From positions 33,155,175-33,219,174 of the forward strand of contig CM055269.1 in the NCBI GenBank assembly GCA_029237695.1: a stretch of 64,000 nucleotides of DNA. Reading direction: 5' to 3'. This document shows positions 43,379 to 55,614 of this stretch, in pieces. The stretch comes from Conchocele bisecta. Lineage: Eukaryota; Mollusca; Bivalvia; Lucinida; Thyasiridae. Under the pieces are notes generated by a model, which was not told where the DNA came from, did no database searches, and was given only the letters and a program-made list of their open reading frames with translations. The first letter of the stretch is position 1, and every line of letters begins with the position of its first letter. The position numbers and the translations under genes were made by a program.

Positions 43379-45708
43379 CAGTGAAACCTCTCTAAGCCGG
43401 ACACCTAGGGAACCTCCCAGGGTGTCTGGTTTAGAGAGGTTCCACTGTAATACCCAGGGGACCTCCCAGGGTGTCCGGTTTAGAGAGGTTCCACTGTAAT
43501 ACCCAGGGAACCTCCCAGGGTGTCCGGTTTAGAGACGTTCCACTGCAATACCCAGGGGACCTCCCAGGGTGTCCGGTTTAGAGAGGTTCCACTGTAATAC
43601 CCAGGGGACCTCCCAATGTGTCTGGTTTATAGAGGTTCCACTATAACACCCAGGGGACCTCCCAATGTGTCTGGTTTAGAGAGGTTCCACTGTAATACCC
43701 AGGGGACCTCCCAGGGTGTCTGGTTTAGAGGGATTCCACTGTAATACCCAGGGGATCTCCCAGGGTGTCTGTTTTAGAGAGGTTCCACTGTAACACCCAG
43801 GGGACCTCCCACGGTGTCTGGTTTAGAGAGGTTTCACTGTAACACCCAGGGGACCTCCCAGGGTGTCTGCTTTAGAGAGGTTCCACTGTAATACCAGGGG
43901 ACCTCCCAGGGTGTCTGGTTTAAAGAGGTTCCACTGTAATACCCAGGGAATCTCCCAGGTGTCCAGTTTAGAGGGGTTCCACTGTAATACCCAGGTGTCC
44001 TCCCAGGGTGTCTTGTTTAGAGAGGTTCCACTGTAATACCCAGGGGACCTCCCAGGGTGTCTGGTTTAGAGAGGTTCTACTGTAATACCCAGGGGACCTC
44101 CCAGGGTGTATGGTTTAGAGAGGTTCCACTGTAATACCCAGGGGATCTCCCAGGGTGTCTGGTTTAGAGAGGTTCCACTGTAATACCCAGGGGACCTCCC
44201 ATGGTGTCCGGTTTAGAGAGGTTCCACTGTACCCAGGGGACCTCCCAGGTTGTCTGGTTTAGAGAGGTTCCACTGTAATACCCAGGGAATCTCCCAGGGT
44301 GTCCGGTTTAGAGAGGTTCCACTGTACCCAGGACACCTCCCAGGGTGTCTGGTTTAGAGAGGTTCCACTGTAATACCCAGGGAATCTCCCAGGTGTCCAG
44401 TTTAGAGAGGTTCCACTGTAATACCCAGGGGACCTCCCAGGGTGTATGGTTTAGAGAGGTTCCACTGTAATACACAGGGGACCTCCCAGGGTGTCTGGTT
44501 TAGAGAGGTTCCACTGTAATACCCAGGGGACCTCCCAGGTTGTCTGGTTTAGAGAGGTTCCACTGTAATACCCAGGGGACCTCCCAGGGTGTCCGGTTTA
44601 GAGAGGTTCCACTGTAATACACAGGGAACCTCCCAGGGTGTCTGGTTTAGAGAGGTTCCACTGTAATACCCAGGGGATCTCCCAGGGTGTCTGGTTTAGA
44701 GAGGTTCCACTGTAATACCCAGGGGACCTCCCACGGTGTCTGGTTTAGAGAGGTTCCACTGTAATACCCAGGGGACCTCCCATGGTGTCCGGTTTAGAGA
44801 GGTTCCACTGTACCCAGGGGACCTCCCAGGGTGTCTGGTTTAGATAGGTTCCACTGTAATACCCAGGGAATCTCCCAGGTGTCCAGTTTAGAGAGGTTCC
44901 ACTGTAATGCCCAGGTGTCCTCACAGGGTGTCTGGTTTAGAGAGGTTCCACTGTAATACCCAGGGGACCTCCCAGGGTGTCCGGTTTAGAGAGGTTCCAC
45001 TGTACCCAGGGGACCTCCCAGGGTGTCTGGTTTAGAGAGGTTCCACTGTAATACCCAGGGAATCTCCCAGCTGTCCAGTTTAGAGAGGTTCCACTGTAAT
45101 ACCCAGGTGTCCTCCCAGGGTGTCTGGTTTAGAGAGGTTCCACTGTAATACCCAGGGGACCTCCCAGGGTGTCTGGTTTAGAGAGGTTCCGCTGTAATAC
45201 CCAGGGGTCCTCCCAGGTTGTCTGGTTTAGAGAGGTTCCACTGTAATACCCAGGGGACCTCCCAGGGCGTCTGGTTTAGAGAGGTTCCGCTGTAATACCC
45301 AGTTGACCTCCCAGGTTGTCTGGTTTAGAGAGGTTCCGCTGTAATACCCAGGGGACCTCCCAGGTTGTCTGGTTTAGAGAGGTTCCACTGTAATACCCAG
45401 GGGACCTCCCAGGGTGTCCGGTTTAGAGAGGTTCCACTGTAATACCCAGGTGACCTCCCAGGTTGTCTGGTTTAGAGAGGTTCCACTGTAATACCCAGGG
45501 GACCTCCCAGGGTGTCCGGTTTAGAGAGGTTCCACTGTAATACCCAGGGGACCTCCCAGGTTGTCTGGTTTAGAGAGGTTCCACTGTAATACCCAGGTGA
45601 CCTCCCAGGTTGTCTGGTTTAGAGAGGTTCCACTGTAATACCCATGGGACCTCCCAGGGTGTCCGGTTTAGAGAGGTTCCACTGTACCCAGGGGACCTCC
45701 TAGGGTGT
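43379..45708. repeat. Minisatellite, about 49-bp unit, about 47 copies
   Basis: The unit contains TACCCAGGGGACCTCCCAGG and TGTCTGGTTTAGAGAGGTTC, then CACTGTAA. Units vary at CCGG/CTGG, GGGA/GGAA and by small deletions (units lacking TAATA at about 44229, 44323, 44810, 45004, 45684). The array opens with a single opposite-strand arm, GTGAAACCTCTCTAAGCCGG (43381). It lies wholly inside intron 12. Confidence 0.95.
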
Positions 45709-46682
45709 AAAGGAGGTAAAATTCGTTCCCACGCAATAACAATTCGTTCCCTCAATTTAACAATTCGTTCCCTCGAATTAACAATTATAATTATAACAAT
45801 TATTTCAATACGTATTCAAACGCCAATATTAAGTTTGAGGTCGGTCAATTTACTCTGCCACATAATGACCGACAAAAACATGGGGTAACTCGCATAAAAT
45901 GTCCCAAGTGGTATTCTGGTATTAGTGTCAAAGACATAGCTGTCTTGCATCTGAAACGTCATGGTCAGAAACGTCCTGTTGACCTGGTCCGAAAGTTGCA
46001 TGGTCCGAAGCGTACGGCGAATAAATATTGCAAATATCTCGCCGTTGATCAGGTTTCATATGCTTTGGCAGTAATAGATCGTTCATGCAAACAGAAAGTA
46101 TGTATCCAGTGTAATCTTGCATCTCAAATGGTAGTATATCACGAATGATTAGACACGTTATCACAATATGTATCAACATCAGGAAGTTTGATAGGCAGCC
46201 TCCATTGAAATATTGTTGCTAAGAGATCGCACTGGAGTGACATTAAAAGCGCAAAGTAGTAAATAAGGTAATTATAATTCTAACGACAAATTTATTGGTT
46301 TTATTATTGAAAAATAATGAAATCAGCAACATAAACGTATATACATTCATGCAAAAATTGCTAATATCTTGTAATTGTAGTTGGAACTATGTTCGTAGAA
46401 AATATTACTTGTGTGTGATCCGTCCGGTATGACCTGCTCAACCAGCTTGCAATCCGGTACGATTTCCCAAATAGACAAGATAAAGTTTGCAAAACAGTAA
46501 AGGAGTGCATTAGAAATATATTAACCGCATTGTAATTTTGAAATTTGCGGCGTATATCAGAAAATGATAGGTCGGAAAACATGTTTAATGGCTCCGCTAG
46601 CGCGTCGCCATTAAACAGATTGTCCGACCTATCATTTTCTGATATACGCCGCAAATTTCAAAATTACAATACCGTTAACCCT

Positions 46683-46775
46683 ATATTCGTTCCCACGATA
46701 TAACAATTCTGTTCCCACGAAATAACAATTGTTATATCGTGGGAACGAATTGTTATTTTGTGGGAACGAATTAAT
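46683..46775. repeat. Family J word foldback, short
   Basis: TTCGTTCCCACGATATAACA then TTGTTATATCGTGGGAACGA; two to three words on each strand, ending 40 bp before exon 13. Confidence 0.75.
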
Positions 46776-46814
46776 AAAAAACAATTCCACGTACGAACCT
46801 CTGTGTTGTTTCAG

Positions 46815-46922
46815 GTGCAAGATAATTCCACGATGTGCTATACGGACGTATTGTGCAGCATCGGCGCAGATTGCAATGGCACTCTCTTCGTTGGCGACAG
46901 GACATACTGCGGCACCGGCCTG
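46815..46922 (+). CDS. Exon 13: cysteine-rich region
   Basis: Phase 0-0, 36 codons: VQDNSTMCYTDVLCSIGADC then NGTLFVGDRTYCGTGL. It continues the ADAM-type cysteine-rich part; the D-x-T-x-C-G segment (here DRTYCG) is typical before the C-x-x-G-x-C that follows. Acceptor tctgtgttgtttcag, donor CTG|gtaagt. One potential N-glycosylation site each at NST and NGT. Confidence 0.88.
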
Positions 46923-47973
46923 GTAAGTGGATTCCATAAATCGGCCAAGAAAGATTTCCTCATTAACCCTAGGCCTTAACGAAAACGGTAATTTGCTGCT
47001 CTTTATTCTAAATAAAAACATGGTTTGTCAGTATTTTAGAATCATTTCCATTGTAAATTATTCTAAAGTGCTGCCAAACCATATTTTGATGAGAAAAAAT
47101 AGAACACACACAGCAGATGATAAAATGTACTTCAGCAGTTAATACGTGTACACTATGTTGAACAATACCAAGTAACCAAGAACACTCTCTTACAACGTTT
47201 GGCAGAAGGCATTTATCAATGCATTAGTGTCTAATATACGCCAAGTGGTATCTAAATGAAATCTAAAATGGATGCCGCTTACTATACGCTAAGTGGCATC
47301 CATTTTGGATTTCACAATGTTTATGTTTATTCATAACGTCATGATGACGTTATGAATGAACATAAACATTGTAGCGTATAGACACTGATTCCTTGATAAA
47401 AGCATTGTTCCGAACGTTGGAAGAGTGGGTTCTTGGTTACGGAAGTATTATGGGAAAAATCATTTGAAAGACATGTATATCATGTTCTATATGCATGGTC
47501 CTGTACTAGCATCGTAATAATTATTGTCATACCGCAGATACATTTCTCGCATTTTGATTGGTAAACTTGACGTTATTATGAGCCCATCGGAAACGAAACA
47601 TTTGGAAATCACCCCCCGAAACATAGTCATAGGGATTGGTAATGACCTACCTAAGAAAACAAAAGTTAGATATTGAAAATCGGTCCACAAAGTGTCAAGT
47701 TATTAACGAATTTCTGCTCGTTCATGTCGGAATGACGTCATGTAATATTTGTAACGTCATGACGTCGTGCCGTTTGGCGCCATATATATGACGTTAAACA
47801 TGTACCAACACACTTATAAAACTAAATTCTGCAGAAATATAAATAACCTGAGGTATGACAAATACGTTATTGTGGTTCGCGCCTCAGGTGAATATAGTTT
47901 CAGACGGGCAATATAACACCATATTGACTGTGTAAAATCACAATAACTTTAATATTATAAGCTTGGCGATGGC

Positions 47974-49614
47974 AATACGTACGGGGCGCCATGCAGGACA
48001 GGTTAATTATGTGTACAAGATTGAGTTTTGTAACACTAAAAATCACAAAATTCAATTCTGTGTCACAAAATTCAATTCTGTGTCACAAAATTCAATTCTG
48101 TCAATTCTGTGTCACAAAATTCAATTCTGTGTCACAAAATTCAATTCTGCATACGTTTCGTATACAAAATTCATTTTTGTTATAAAGGATTCAATTTTGT
48201 AAGACAGAATTGAATTTTGTGAAGAAAATTCAGTTTTGTGGGACAGAATTCATTTTTGTCCACAAAAATTAGTTTGCGTAGGATAGTCTATGTCATCTCT
48301 ACGTTGATTGGTTGAGATCGGTCTTAGTCCATTTTACTAGATGGTGGAGTACACTTGCAGGTTTAAATATTTCAATGCGAAAATATAACCCAATATATCA
48401 ATATTATACTTCTTTATGGACATTTCTTTTGGTTATATTATGATTACAAATGAGTGGTCACACCATATAAGCATATATACTTTGAAGGAGAAATAAGAAA
48501 AATATTCAGAATTTTCCCTCAATTATGTAAACAGGGTCAAACATAAAGTAGCCGGGACATAGCTAGACCTGAGAGCATGCCCATATATAGAGAATACCAG
48601 GCTAGTGTATTTTGATATCAAGTTTATCAGGCAAGGCTAGGAAACGCGTAGGAATTCCGAGGCTTGCCGAGGAATTCCTACCGTTTCCGAGCCGAGCCTG
48701 ATAAACTTGATATTAAAATACACTAGCCTGGTATTCTATTTATCAGGTAACGTTTTATGCTCGAAAATGATATTAGATGACGTCGTATTCTAACAGTAGA
48801 TCTAACCTTGTGAAACGGATCTGTGTCTACTAGTTGCGAAGTTACGTGTTCGCAACTATGTGTCTACATGCATTATTTACAGTATACACCATCTTAGTAT
48901 CCATGGTATCTACACAAATACTACAAATGGTTTCCTCAAATGGCCCAATACACACATTCTGTTTATAAACACAGACAGCAGTCAGAACACAGGCCACAGC
49001 GCGTGTATTATTGATTTAACTGGGGCAGATGTACCTTGCGATACACACAATACATGACGTCAGTACTCGCGGGAGATCTACATGTACATGAATTATGTGT
49101 ACAATTATAACGCAAATGAGTTTAAATACGAATGGGTTTGTCAACGTTTGACTGTTTGGAGATAGTTGAAACAAAATGGCATAATGAGAAATGAATCATC
49201 GGCAGAATGAGAAATGAATCACCGACATTGAATGTGTAGATCGGCGACCGTGACCCATTTCTCCAGTGCAGTTTCTGACCAATGGTAGTTCTTCTTACAT
49301 GCGTGTGCAGAATTAACAAAATTGAATTTTGTGACACAGAATTGAATTTTGTGGCACAAAAGTGAATTTTGTGACACAGAATTGAATTCTGTGGCACAGA
49401 ATTGAATTTTGTTACACATAATTGAATTTTGTGGCACAAAATTGAATTTTGTGACACAGAATTCAATTCTGTGAAATTCTGTGGCACAGAATTGAATTGA
49501 ATTCTGTGGCACAAAAGTGAATTTTGTGACACAGAATTGAATTTTGTGGCACAAAAATGAATTTTGTTGACAAAATTGAGCCATGTCCCACTTGGCGCCC
49601 CGTAATACGTACAT
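47974..49614. mobile_element. Long-TIR element with CACAAAATTCAATTCTGTG-word arms
   Basis: Ends ATACGTACGGGGCGCC and GGCGCCCCGTAATACGTAC. Each arm of about 300 bp (47974-48275, 49317-49614) is an array of a CACAAAATTCAATTCTGTG-like word, on opposite strands. The 1-kb centre has no protein homology I recognise and holds the hairpin at 48588-48750 (TATCAAGTTTATCAGGC arms). Confidence 0.75.
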
Positions 49615-49664
49615 TACTACCGTTATCCCTGGTCAACTGTATGAATGAGTGGGCAGATATACAG

Positions 49665-49890
49665 CTATGACTGGAGAGATGGGGTTTATGGGATTTGCGA
49701 CCAGTGTAGTCCTTAATCAAATAGCACATCCATGTAGCATGAAAGCGATATATATTGATTGTTAAGCATGATGTGTTTCATTGATGGAATGGCGAACAGT
49801 GCAGATCCTAAATGTGGATGCGCAGGCTGGTGTGGATATACATTTATCGCATAATCCATAAGCTCCCATTTCTCCAGTCACGGTCACATA
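49665..49890 (-). mobile_element. Foldback MITE, family G
   Basis: AGCTATGACTGGAGAGATGG to CCAGTCACGGTCACATATA with GATGGAATGGCGAACAGTGC. Confidence 0.75.
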
Positions 49891-50183
49891 TACTCAATAT
49901 AGCTCTTCTGACAAGAAACTTCGTAAGGAAGCCCTTTTCAAACGTAGATTATGGTATAACAGTAATACTACAGTGTACCACACATTGTATCAAATTTTAT
50001 ATTAATGATATATACAGGTCTAAATTGCGTAGAATCATTTGGTAATTGTCTAAGAATAGGAAATTAGTTAATCCACTGAGGTGGATGTTGAGATTTCAGA
50101 AGGTCCGGACTATGGTAAAAGTTACCCGATTGTGTATGTTAGTATAACACTTACTGATGCAGCCCTTGCATATGTCTTTGCAG

Positions 50184-50221
50184 GAATGCCGATATGGTTC
50201 GTGCGACTTGAAGGTTCCAGG
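50184..50221 (+). CDS. Exon 14: cysteine-rich region, micro-exon
   Basis: Phase 0 to 2, encoding ECRYGSCDLKVP. Joined to exon 13 it gives YCGTGLECRYGSC, the C-G-x-x-x-x-C-x-x-G-x-C pattern that ends ADAM/ADAMTS cysteine-rich regions, so this acceptor (tgcatatgtctttgcag) is preferred. An upstream in-frame acceptor (exon start 50163, adding PLHMSLQ) is also possible and may be an alternative. Donor CCAGG|gtaaga. Confidence 0.82.
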
Positions 50222-52208
50222 GTAAGATATTAAGTGTTTTTTTTCAGCACTTGCCATTTCGGACAAATGATCCTTGCAAAGCACCTGTATAGATTCAGTT
50301 TACCTGTGCCGTACCATTTTTTTCACTGAGAAAAACATGAGATTAGAACTTCCCTGTATTGTCTAACATGGTATGCTTCTCTACGTAAACGTGGAACTAT
50401 ATCTACCACGGCCCCTACCTATATACACCCCAAGGGGCCAATGGTTTTTAAAGACCACACGGAGTATCTTGAAACATGTAACATATTGTCTTAATGCACT
50501 GTAAATATTAACATTATAATGTGGCTGTCATCTACGGAGTAGAACTGCAAGTCCAACGAATCGCTATGCAATACACACAGAGCGTTATCAGGTCATGTAC
50601 GGTCATGAGACGATGACGAATCTGCGCGCTGCGAAGGTAATCCAAGAAACGCGTCAACGGCTATGCGCGGGTGACAACCAAACATCAGGTAGTACGTTCC
50701 GCTATTCCGTTACCCATTGGGCTGTAAGGAGTGGTCCTTGATTTCTTGATTCCGGTGATCCGACACATACATATTATTGAATATCTTCGATTCGAATGTA
50801 TTACCTTTGTCGCTGTGAAGTGCAGACGGAAATCAGTAATGGACAAAGAAATGATCGAACATCACCGGTGCCGTTGCCATCAATCACCTGGGTAAACCTA
50901 CTGAAGTGGTCGGTGATCACCAATGAGTTACCATTCACTTTTTTGACATTTCCCATGATATGTATAATATCCGCAATGGCATAGTCGATGCCATGTTGAC
51001 ACGCTCAGCAGCTCTTGGTGATGCCAGTATCCGGTGTATACTTCTTGTCTCATGACTGGCCCGGATATGTGTTTTCTATTCCGGGCCATATGACCTATTC
51101 TTTATGAACGACAGCCTCCAATCACTACACTGATGTTCCAAATCCCAAACCCTGGATTGACCAACTTAACGCTGTCATATCCATCGTCGGTAGTATTACG
51201 AAGTAATACCCTAGTCGTGTACCACAAATGATTTCCAGTGCCTCGAATATTGTCAATCAACTCCATCTATAGCTACAGGTCGATTGTTCTGGTTGATACA
51301 GTCTATAAAGAGGGGACTCTCTGGTCGGCTTGATGCGTGCGCTTCCGATCTTGACTGGTGAGAGTTGTGCCACGAAAAGGGTCGTCGAGTATCCCATCGT
51401 CTGCTGGAGCACTTGGGGACCCGATATACTGACACTGTCAGTGGTCCTTCTTCAACACTTGCTTACGGCGAGTATAAGCTCATATGTTATCATATAACCT
51501 TCAGTATATCTGGAATGTAGTCTCTTAGAATCAGCTTCTGTACACTGGCGGAATAGCGAATTGCTATATACGCTTGTTCTTCTGGCCACTTATATACTAG
51601 GTAATTTTGAAGTCATATTCGACAGTTCTGCCACCCATTGTCCCGTTGAACCAAACTCCGTTATGGTTGCAACGTAGCTGGGGATATTGTTGGTATAACT
51701 ATTTCAAACGTCGATACATACTGATGGTCATTATACTTCTCACATTTCAAAGTCTGAAATTCGAGCTATGAGCCGACTTCAAATTCATACGACTACACGT
51801 TCCATTTCCTCTTCAAAGTGACACAGAACGACGACACCTTGTCCGGTACCAGACGCATCAGTATGACGTTTGCACGCAAGCCGATAGTACGAGTATGCCA
51901 GCATCGGTGCTTTGGTCAGATTGTCTTTCAGTGTATCAAACACTTATTGTTGGTTTTTCCCCATATGAATTGTGCTGCTGATTTCCTCTTCTTCCTTGTG
52001 CTGATTTACCTGTTCACAGAGGTACACTATCCGATGACGAGGTCATTAAGAGTACGAGCGATCTGCCCGAAGTCCTTTACAGTCGCCTGCAGTAGCCTGT
52101 ATTTCCCAGAAATCGTATCCTGTGTAAAGTTTGGTTCAGGCCATATTGCTACTGCTTTGATCTTCTCCGGATCTGTTTTAATACCACTTTCCGAGATAAT
52201 GGGTCCTA

Positions 52209-52727
52209 CTGTCTGTTCCAGTTCTGCTGCCGACGAACATTTGGCTATTAAACACATTACATCTAAAAAATATTTAAAAGTAAGTACTTTTTCATCAATA
52301 ACAAAAGTCACCCTCCCCAAACAATTTTGTTTCATGACATTTTATTGCGAAAAATCGATTTTCCTATAGGAATTTAACATGGGAGTCAATTTCCAAACAT
52401 TTTGGAAATTGACTCCGAAACCTGGCGAGATAGCTTGAAAATTATGTAATTAAAAAAACAAAAGTTAGATTTTGAAAATCGGTCCACAAATCGGTCCACA
52501 AATAAAACTATTTAAAAAAATATATTTTTAGCCCCCACGTTAAATTCCCATAGGAAAATCGTTTTTTCGCAATAAAATCAATATTTGATGGAATTTCATC
52601 AAATAATTTGTTTTGGGGAGGGTGACTTTTTTCTTATTGATAAAAAAGTACTGACTTTTAAATATTTTTTAGATTTAATGTGTTTAACAGCCAAAAGTTC
52701 GTCGGCAGCAAAACGTGGAACAGACAG
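52209..52727. mobile_element. Family E element nested in Ty3/gypsy
   Basis: TA|CTGTCTGTTCCAGTTCTGC to GTGGAACAGACAG|TA. Gypsy homology continues on the left (SGIKTDPEKIKAVAIW) and resumes to the right, so the insertion is later than the retroelement. Confidence 0.8.
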
Positions 52728-53276
52728 TAGGTAGGAAACATACCACATAAATAACTCACATTGAGAACCTTTGCGTTTTAAGTTGTAATCATGCATACTC
52801 TAAGACACCGCCTCCGCCTCAAAGTGTGCTTCAAAGTAGATAAGTAAAATGTATCATCGTCCGAGATACATTAAACAGTTCCTTAGATTCGTATCACTCG
52901 TATGCTTTTCGATAAACCGCATACGATTGAGTTCGTAAAATGCCACGGTATCAACCTGAAACGCGGTATTACGTGTGTTCTTTTCGTAAATTTCAACTTT
53001 CCAGCAGCCACTTCGGAGATCTAACTTCGAAAAGAATTTCGCTCTTGTCAGTAAGTGGAGTGTATCTTGGAATGGCATAGCCATCTCTGATAGTCTGGTA
53101 GTTTAGTTGCCTAAAGTCGATGGAGGAGCGTATAGTCATATCATTATTTCGTGCTAGTATACCATTTGAAGAGTAGGGTCTGCCAGTGGGACTACTAGTA
53201 ACTGCGTCCGACCTTGTCATACCGTTCAGGTATTCTCGGACCACTGATGGTATGCATACTTCTCCCTATGTTCTCA

Positions 53277-53573
53277 TTTATCCCGTCAACACAGTGCGTA
53301 TGTGCCGTGAAACACGGTGCCGTGAAACATTTTTGACATCCTGTCAATACGATTTGGAGATGCGGCTGTGGTTATTTTTTTTTTTGCATTTTAAAGCCAT
53401 TAGTAATGTTGACGGGATAAATAGAATAGTAGGTTATAGTGCCGTGAATGGGTAAAATATCTGGCGCGGCACGGAAACGTGATGTGCTCGGCAGAGCCTC
53501 GCCCATCCCGTTTCCTAAACCTTGCCAGATATATTTTCACATTCACGGCACAAACCTACTATTCTCTATATGT
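53277..53573. mobile_element. Composite hairpin element nested in Ty3/gypsy (family A)
   Basis: ATTTATCCCGTCAACACAGT, hp1 right end TGTTGACGGGATAAATAGAA, then hp2 ending CCTACTATTCTCTATA. Confidence 0.8.
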
Positions 53574-55614
53574 GGTTCCTTAAACGTTGTGCTGATTTCC
53601 GGGTTGACCTTTTCCGTATTCCGAATGTGCGTAGTGCCATCAGAAAATACATCTCTCCATTTCTGAAATTTATTGGTCACCTTCTTTCGATCCGGTGATA
53701 CGTGTGTATCTCCCGGTCAATGCCTCTCGGTACACTGTGTGTTTCCTTGACACGCATTATTTGGCTCTGTATGTAAGCTTTGTTGGCCGGTTGCTGCTAT
53801 GGCTCATCCGGATATCGTAGCACATTGCCTTCATGTAGTTCACATACAGTAGTCGTGTATTGTATTTGAGTTTCCTTAGGATACATGTTGAGACTCCTGA
53901 GAGGGACTCATTGACAACGGCCACACGTCTACAACGATAACTCCAATTCGACTGGGTGTTCCTTCGCTTGGTTCTGTCACACCTGCATCTGTGCGTTCGA
54001 TTTTCCTGTCAAATTCGGATGGTTTAACCATTTGATATGGCTGTATTACTGTTGTATTGGATTTGTACAATGTATTCGTATACTAGTATTTGAAACTTCC
54101 AACGTATCCACTATGTGCGAACAAGAATGCCAACATTCCACTTATTGCGAACTTTGTTGTTTCCTCTACAGATGTCCTTGCCGAGTAGGGTGACACTAGT
54201 ACAAATCACTATTGGAATTGCTAATCCGTAGTCAGTTGTTTGTACAACTAGAACTACTTCACTAGCCATAAATCTCGTCCATCGAATATAAAAGTGGCTT
54301 TGATTCCATGAATTTGTATCGGCCCTCAGACATCACTGTAACCATTGAACCAATATACACATGACAATATATCTCTTGTCCACAGTATGATATAACTATT
54401 TTTTTCGCTTTTCCCATGAGCCTTGAACATACGTTTCTATGCTGGTCCCATATTTGGCCTTCGGTGGAGACATATCCCTTCTAGTTTGACGTTTTCTTTT
54501 GTTCTGCTGAGTTGTGTTTTGCTTGTATTGTCGTCTCCACTGCTGCACTTACTGTTATATCTGACTTTCCAACGATGAGTTTTTCTTCAACAGCATATCG
54601 AACTCGGGATCATCCATCTGTTCCTGAATTCGCACTGGTCTATGATGCTTAATAAGCCAGTTTCAGAGCCTTTTCCAGAAGTTCTTTATACTGCGGTGTA
54701 TTTTCTACAGGAACCATAGTTCTAAGATGTAAATAAGGTACATGAAGATATGTGTAGACTTATGATACGTTATGTTGCTCAAACACTGACATACACTGGC
54801 CTGGAAGTTCATTGCACTATACAACATTCCTAATACAATATAAACTATATGTTCCTTACGAACATGGAATCACACTGATCTTCATTAATTTGATAGTATG
54901 CACTATGTATATCACTCGTAAGAATCTGACTCGTTCATTAACATTAGCATATATCAGAGAAACAATTACACCAACATACCCGTTTCTTATATATTGATGT
55001 TGTTTTCGTTCGCTAGAAATTGTTAATTGGCAATAATAGGCATTTAGTATGAACTCATTTTAAAATGTACGGAACGCATGCCTCTTAAAAGTCAGTGTTG
55101 GATTTACTTAATATAACATATACTAAATATATGCCAGCCGGAAGTCGTGTTCGCCGATTATCATGGATCTCTTGATTTTGCCTCGTAATTTGAAACATTT
55201 GGTTAGAGAGTTATATTGCTTTATATACATTTGTTTAATTAATTGCTGAGTATTCCACGTTCTTTTTAAATGCCATCAAGTTACACATACTTATACTATC
55301 CACTGACAACTTTGAGGCGGTCGCGGTGCAGGCTGTTTCTCAGTACAGTCAGTTCTAATCAAACGGCGGTTATATGGTCTTTCCGGCACAGGTAATATCG
55401 CCAAACTATCCAGGTGTCACATTTTATGTTGAGATGTTTCTCTCAACATGGACGCTTGCATATTCGTGTGATCCCTTTGCTTTGTATGTTTACATGCACT
55501 AGACTGAAGGAAACTGTCTGCTATTAAACCTGATCGGTTGGAGGTTTTGGATAGTAATTAAACATACATTATATATATGAGTTTAATATAACTTATACTG
55601 TTATTGTATTTTAG

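Larger units (their letters stand above)
42619..46814. other. Intron 12 and its contents
   Basis: Family C (42835-43146), minisatellite (43379-45708), family J pieces (45718-45790, 46683-46775) and a foldback (46530-46671, arms TTTTGAAATTTGCGGCG/CGCCGCAAATTTCAAAA). 45800-46360 is single-copy; frames there carry no recognisable domain. Confidence 0.7.
46923..50183. other. Intron 13 and its contents
   Basis: Family M (46966-47135), a foldback (47170-47442, arms GTAACCAAGAACAC/GTTCTTGGTTAC), family Q (about 47500-47960), the long-TIR ACAAAATTCAATTCTGTG-word element (47974-49614) with a nested TATCAGG-type hairpin (48588-48750), and G (49665-49890). Confidence 0.7.
50560..54760 (-). mobile_element. 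Decayed Ty3/gypsy retrotransposon, pol remnants
   Basis: Read on the minus strand from right to left: reverse transcriptase pieces near 53240-52990 (SIDFRQLNYQTIRDGYAIPR) and 53084-52854 (FFSKLDLRSGCWKVEI), a later RT/RNase H piece at 52200-52030 (TDPEKIKAVAIWPEP, DFGQIARTLNDLV), and an integrase-like piece near 50990-50870 (NSLVITDHFSRFTQV). The pieces are in different frames with stops, and no LTRs are recognised. Boundaries are approximate; 53580-54760 is assigned by position only. Confidence 0.75.
50222..55614. other. Intron 14 and its contents
   Basis: About 300 bp of plain sequence, then a decayed minus-strand Ty3/gypsy pol (about 50560-54760) with nested family E and family A elements. 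54760-55614 shows no repeat or exon that I recognise. Confidence 0.65.

Noticed and set aside
43379..45708. CRISPR-like array of regularly spaced repeats
   Set aside because: The sequence is eukaryotic, the units are contiguous with no unique spacers, and no cas genes are present. It is a minisatellite.
45945..46148. 67-codon basic frame (KRHGQKRPVDLV)
   Set aside because: It suggested a transposase remnant, but I see no DDE or helix-turn-helix pattern and cannot name a family.
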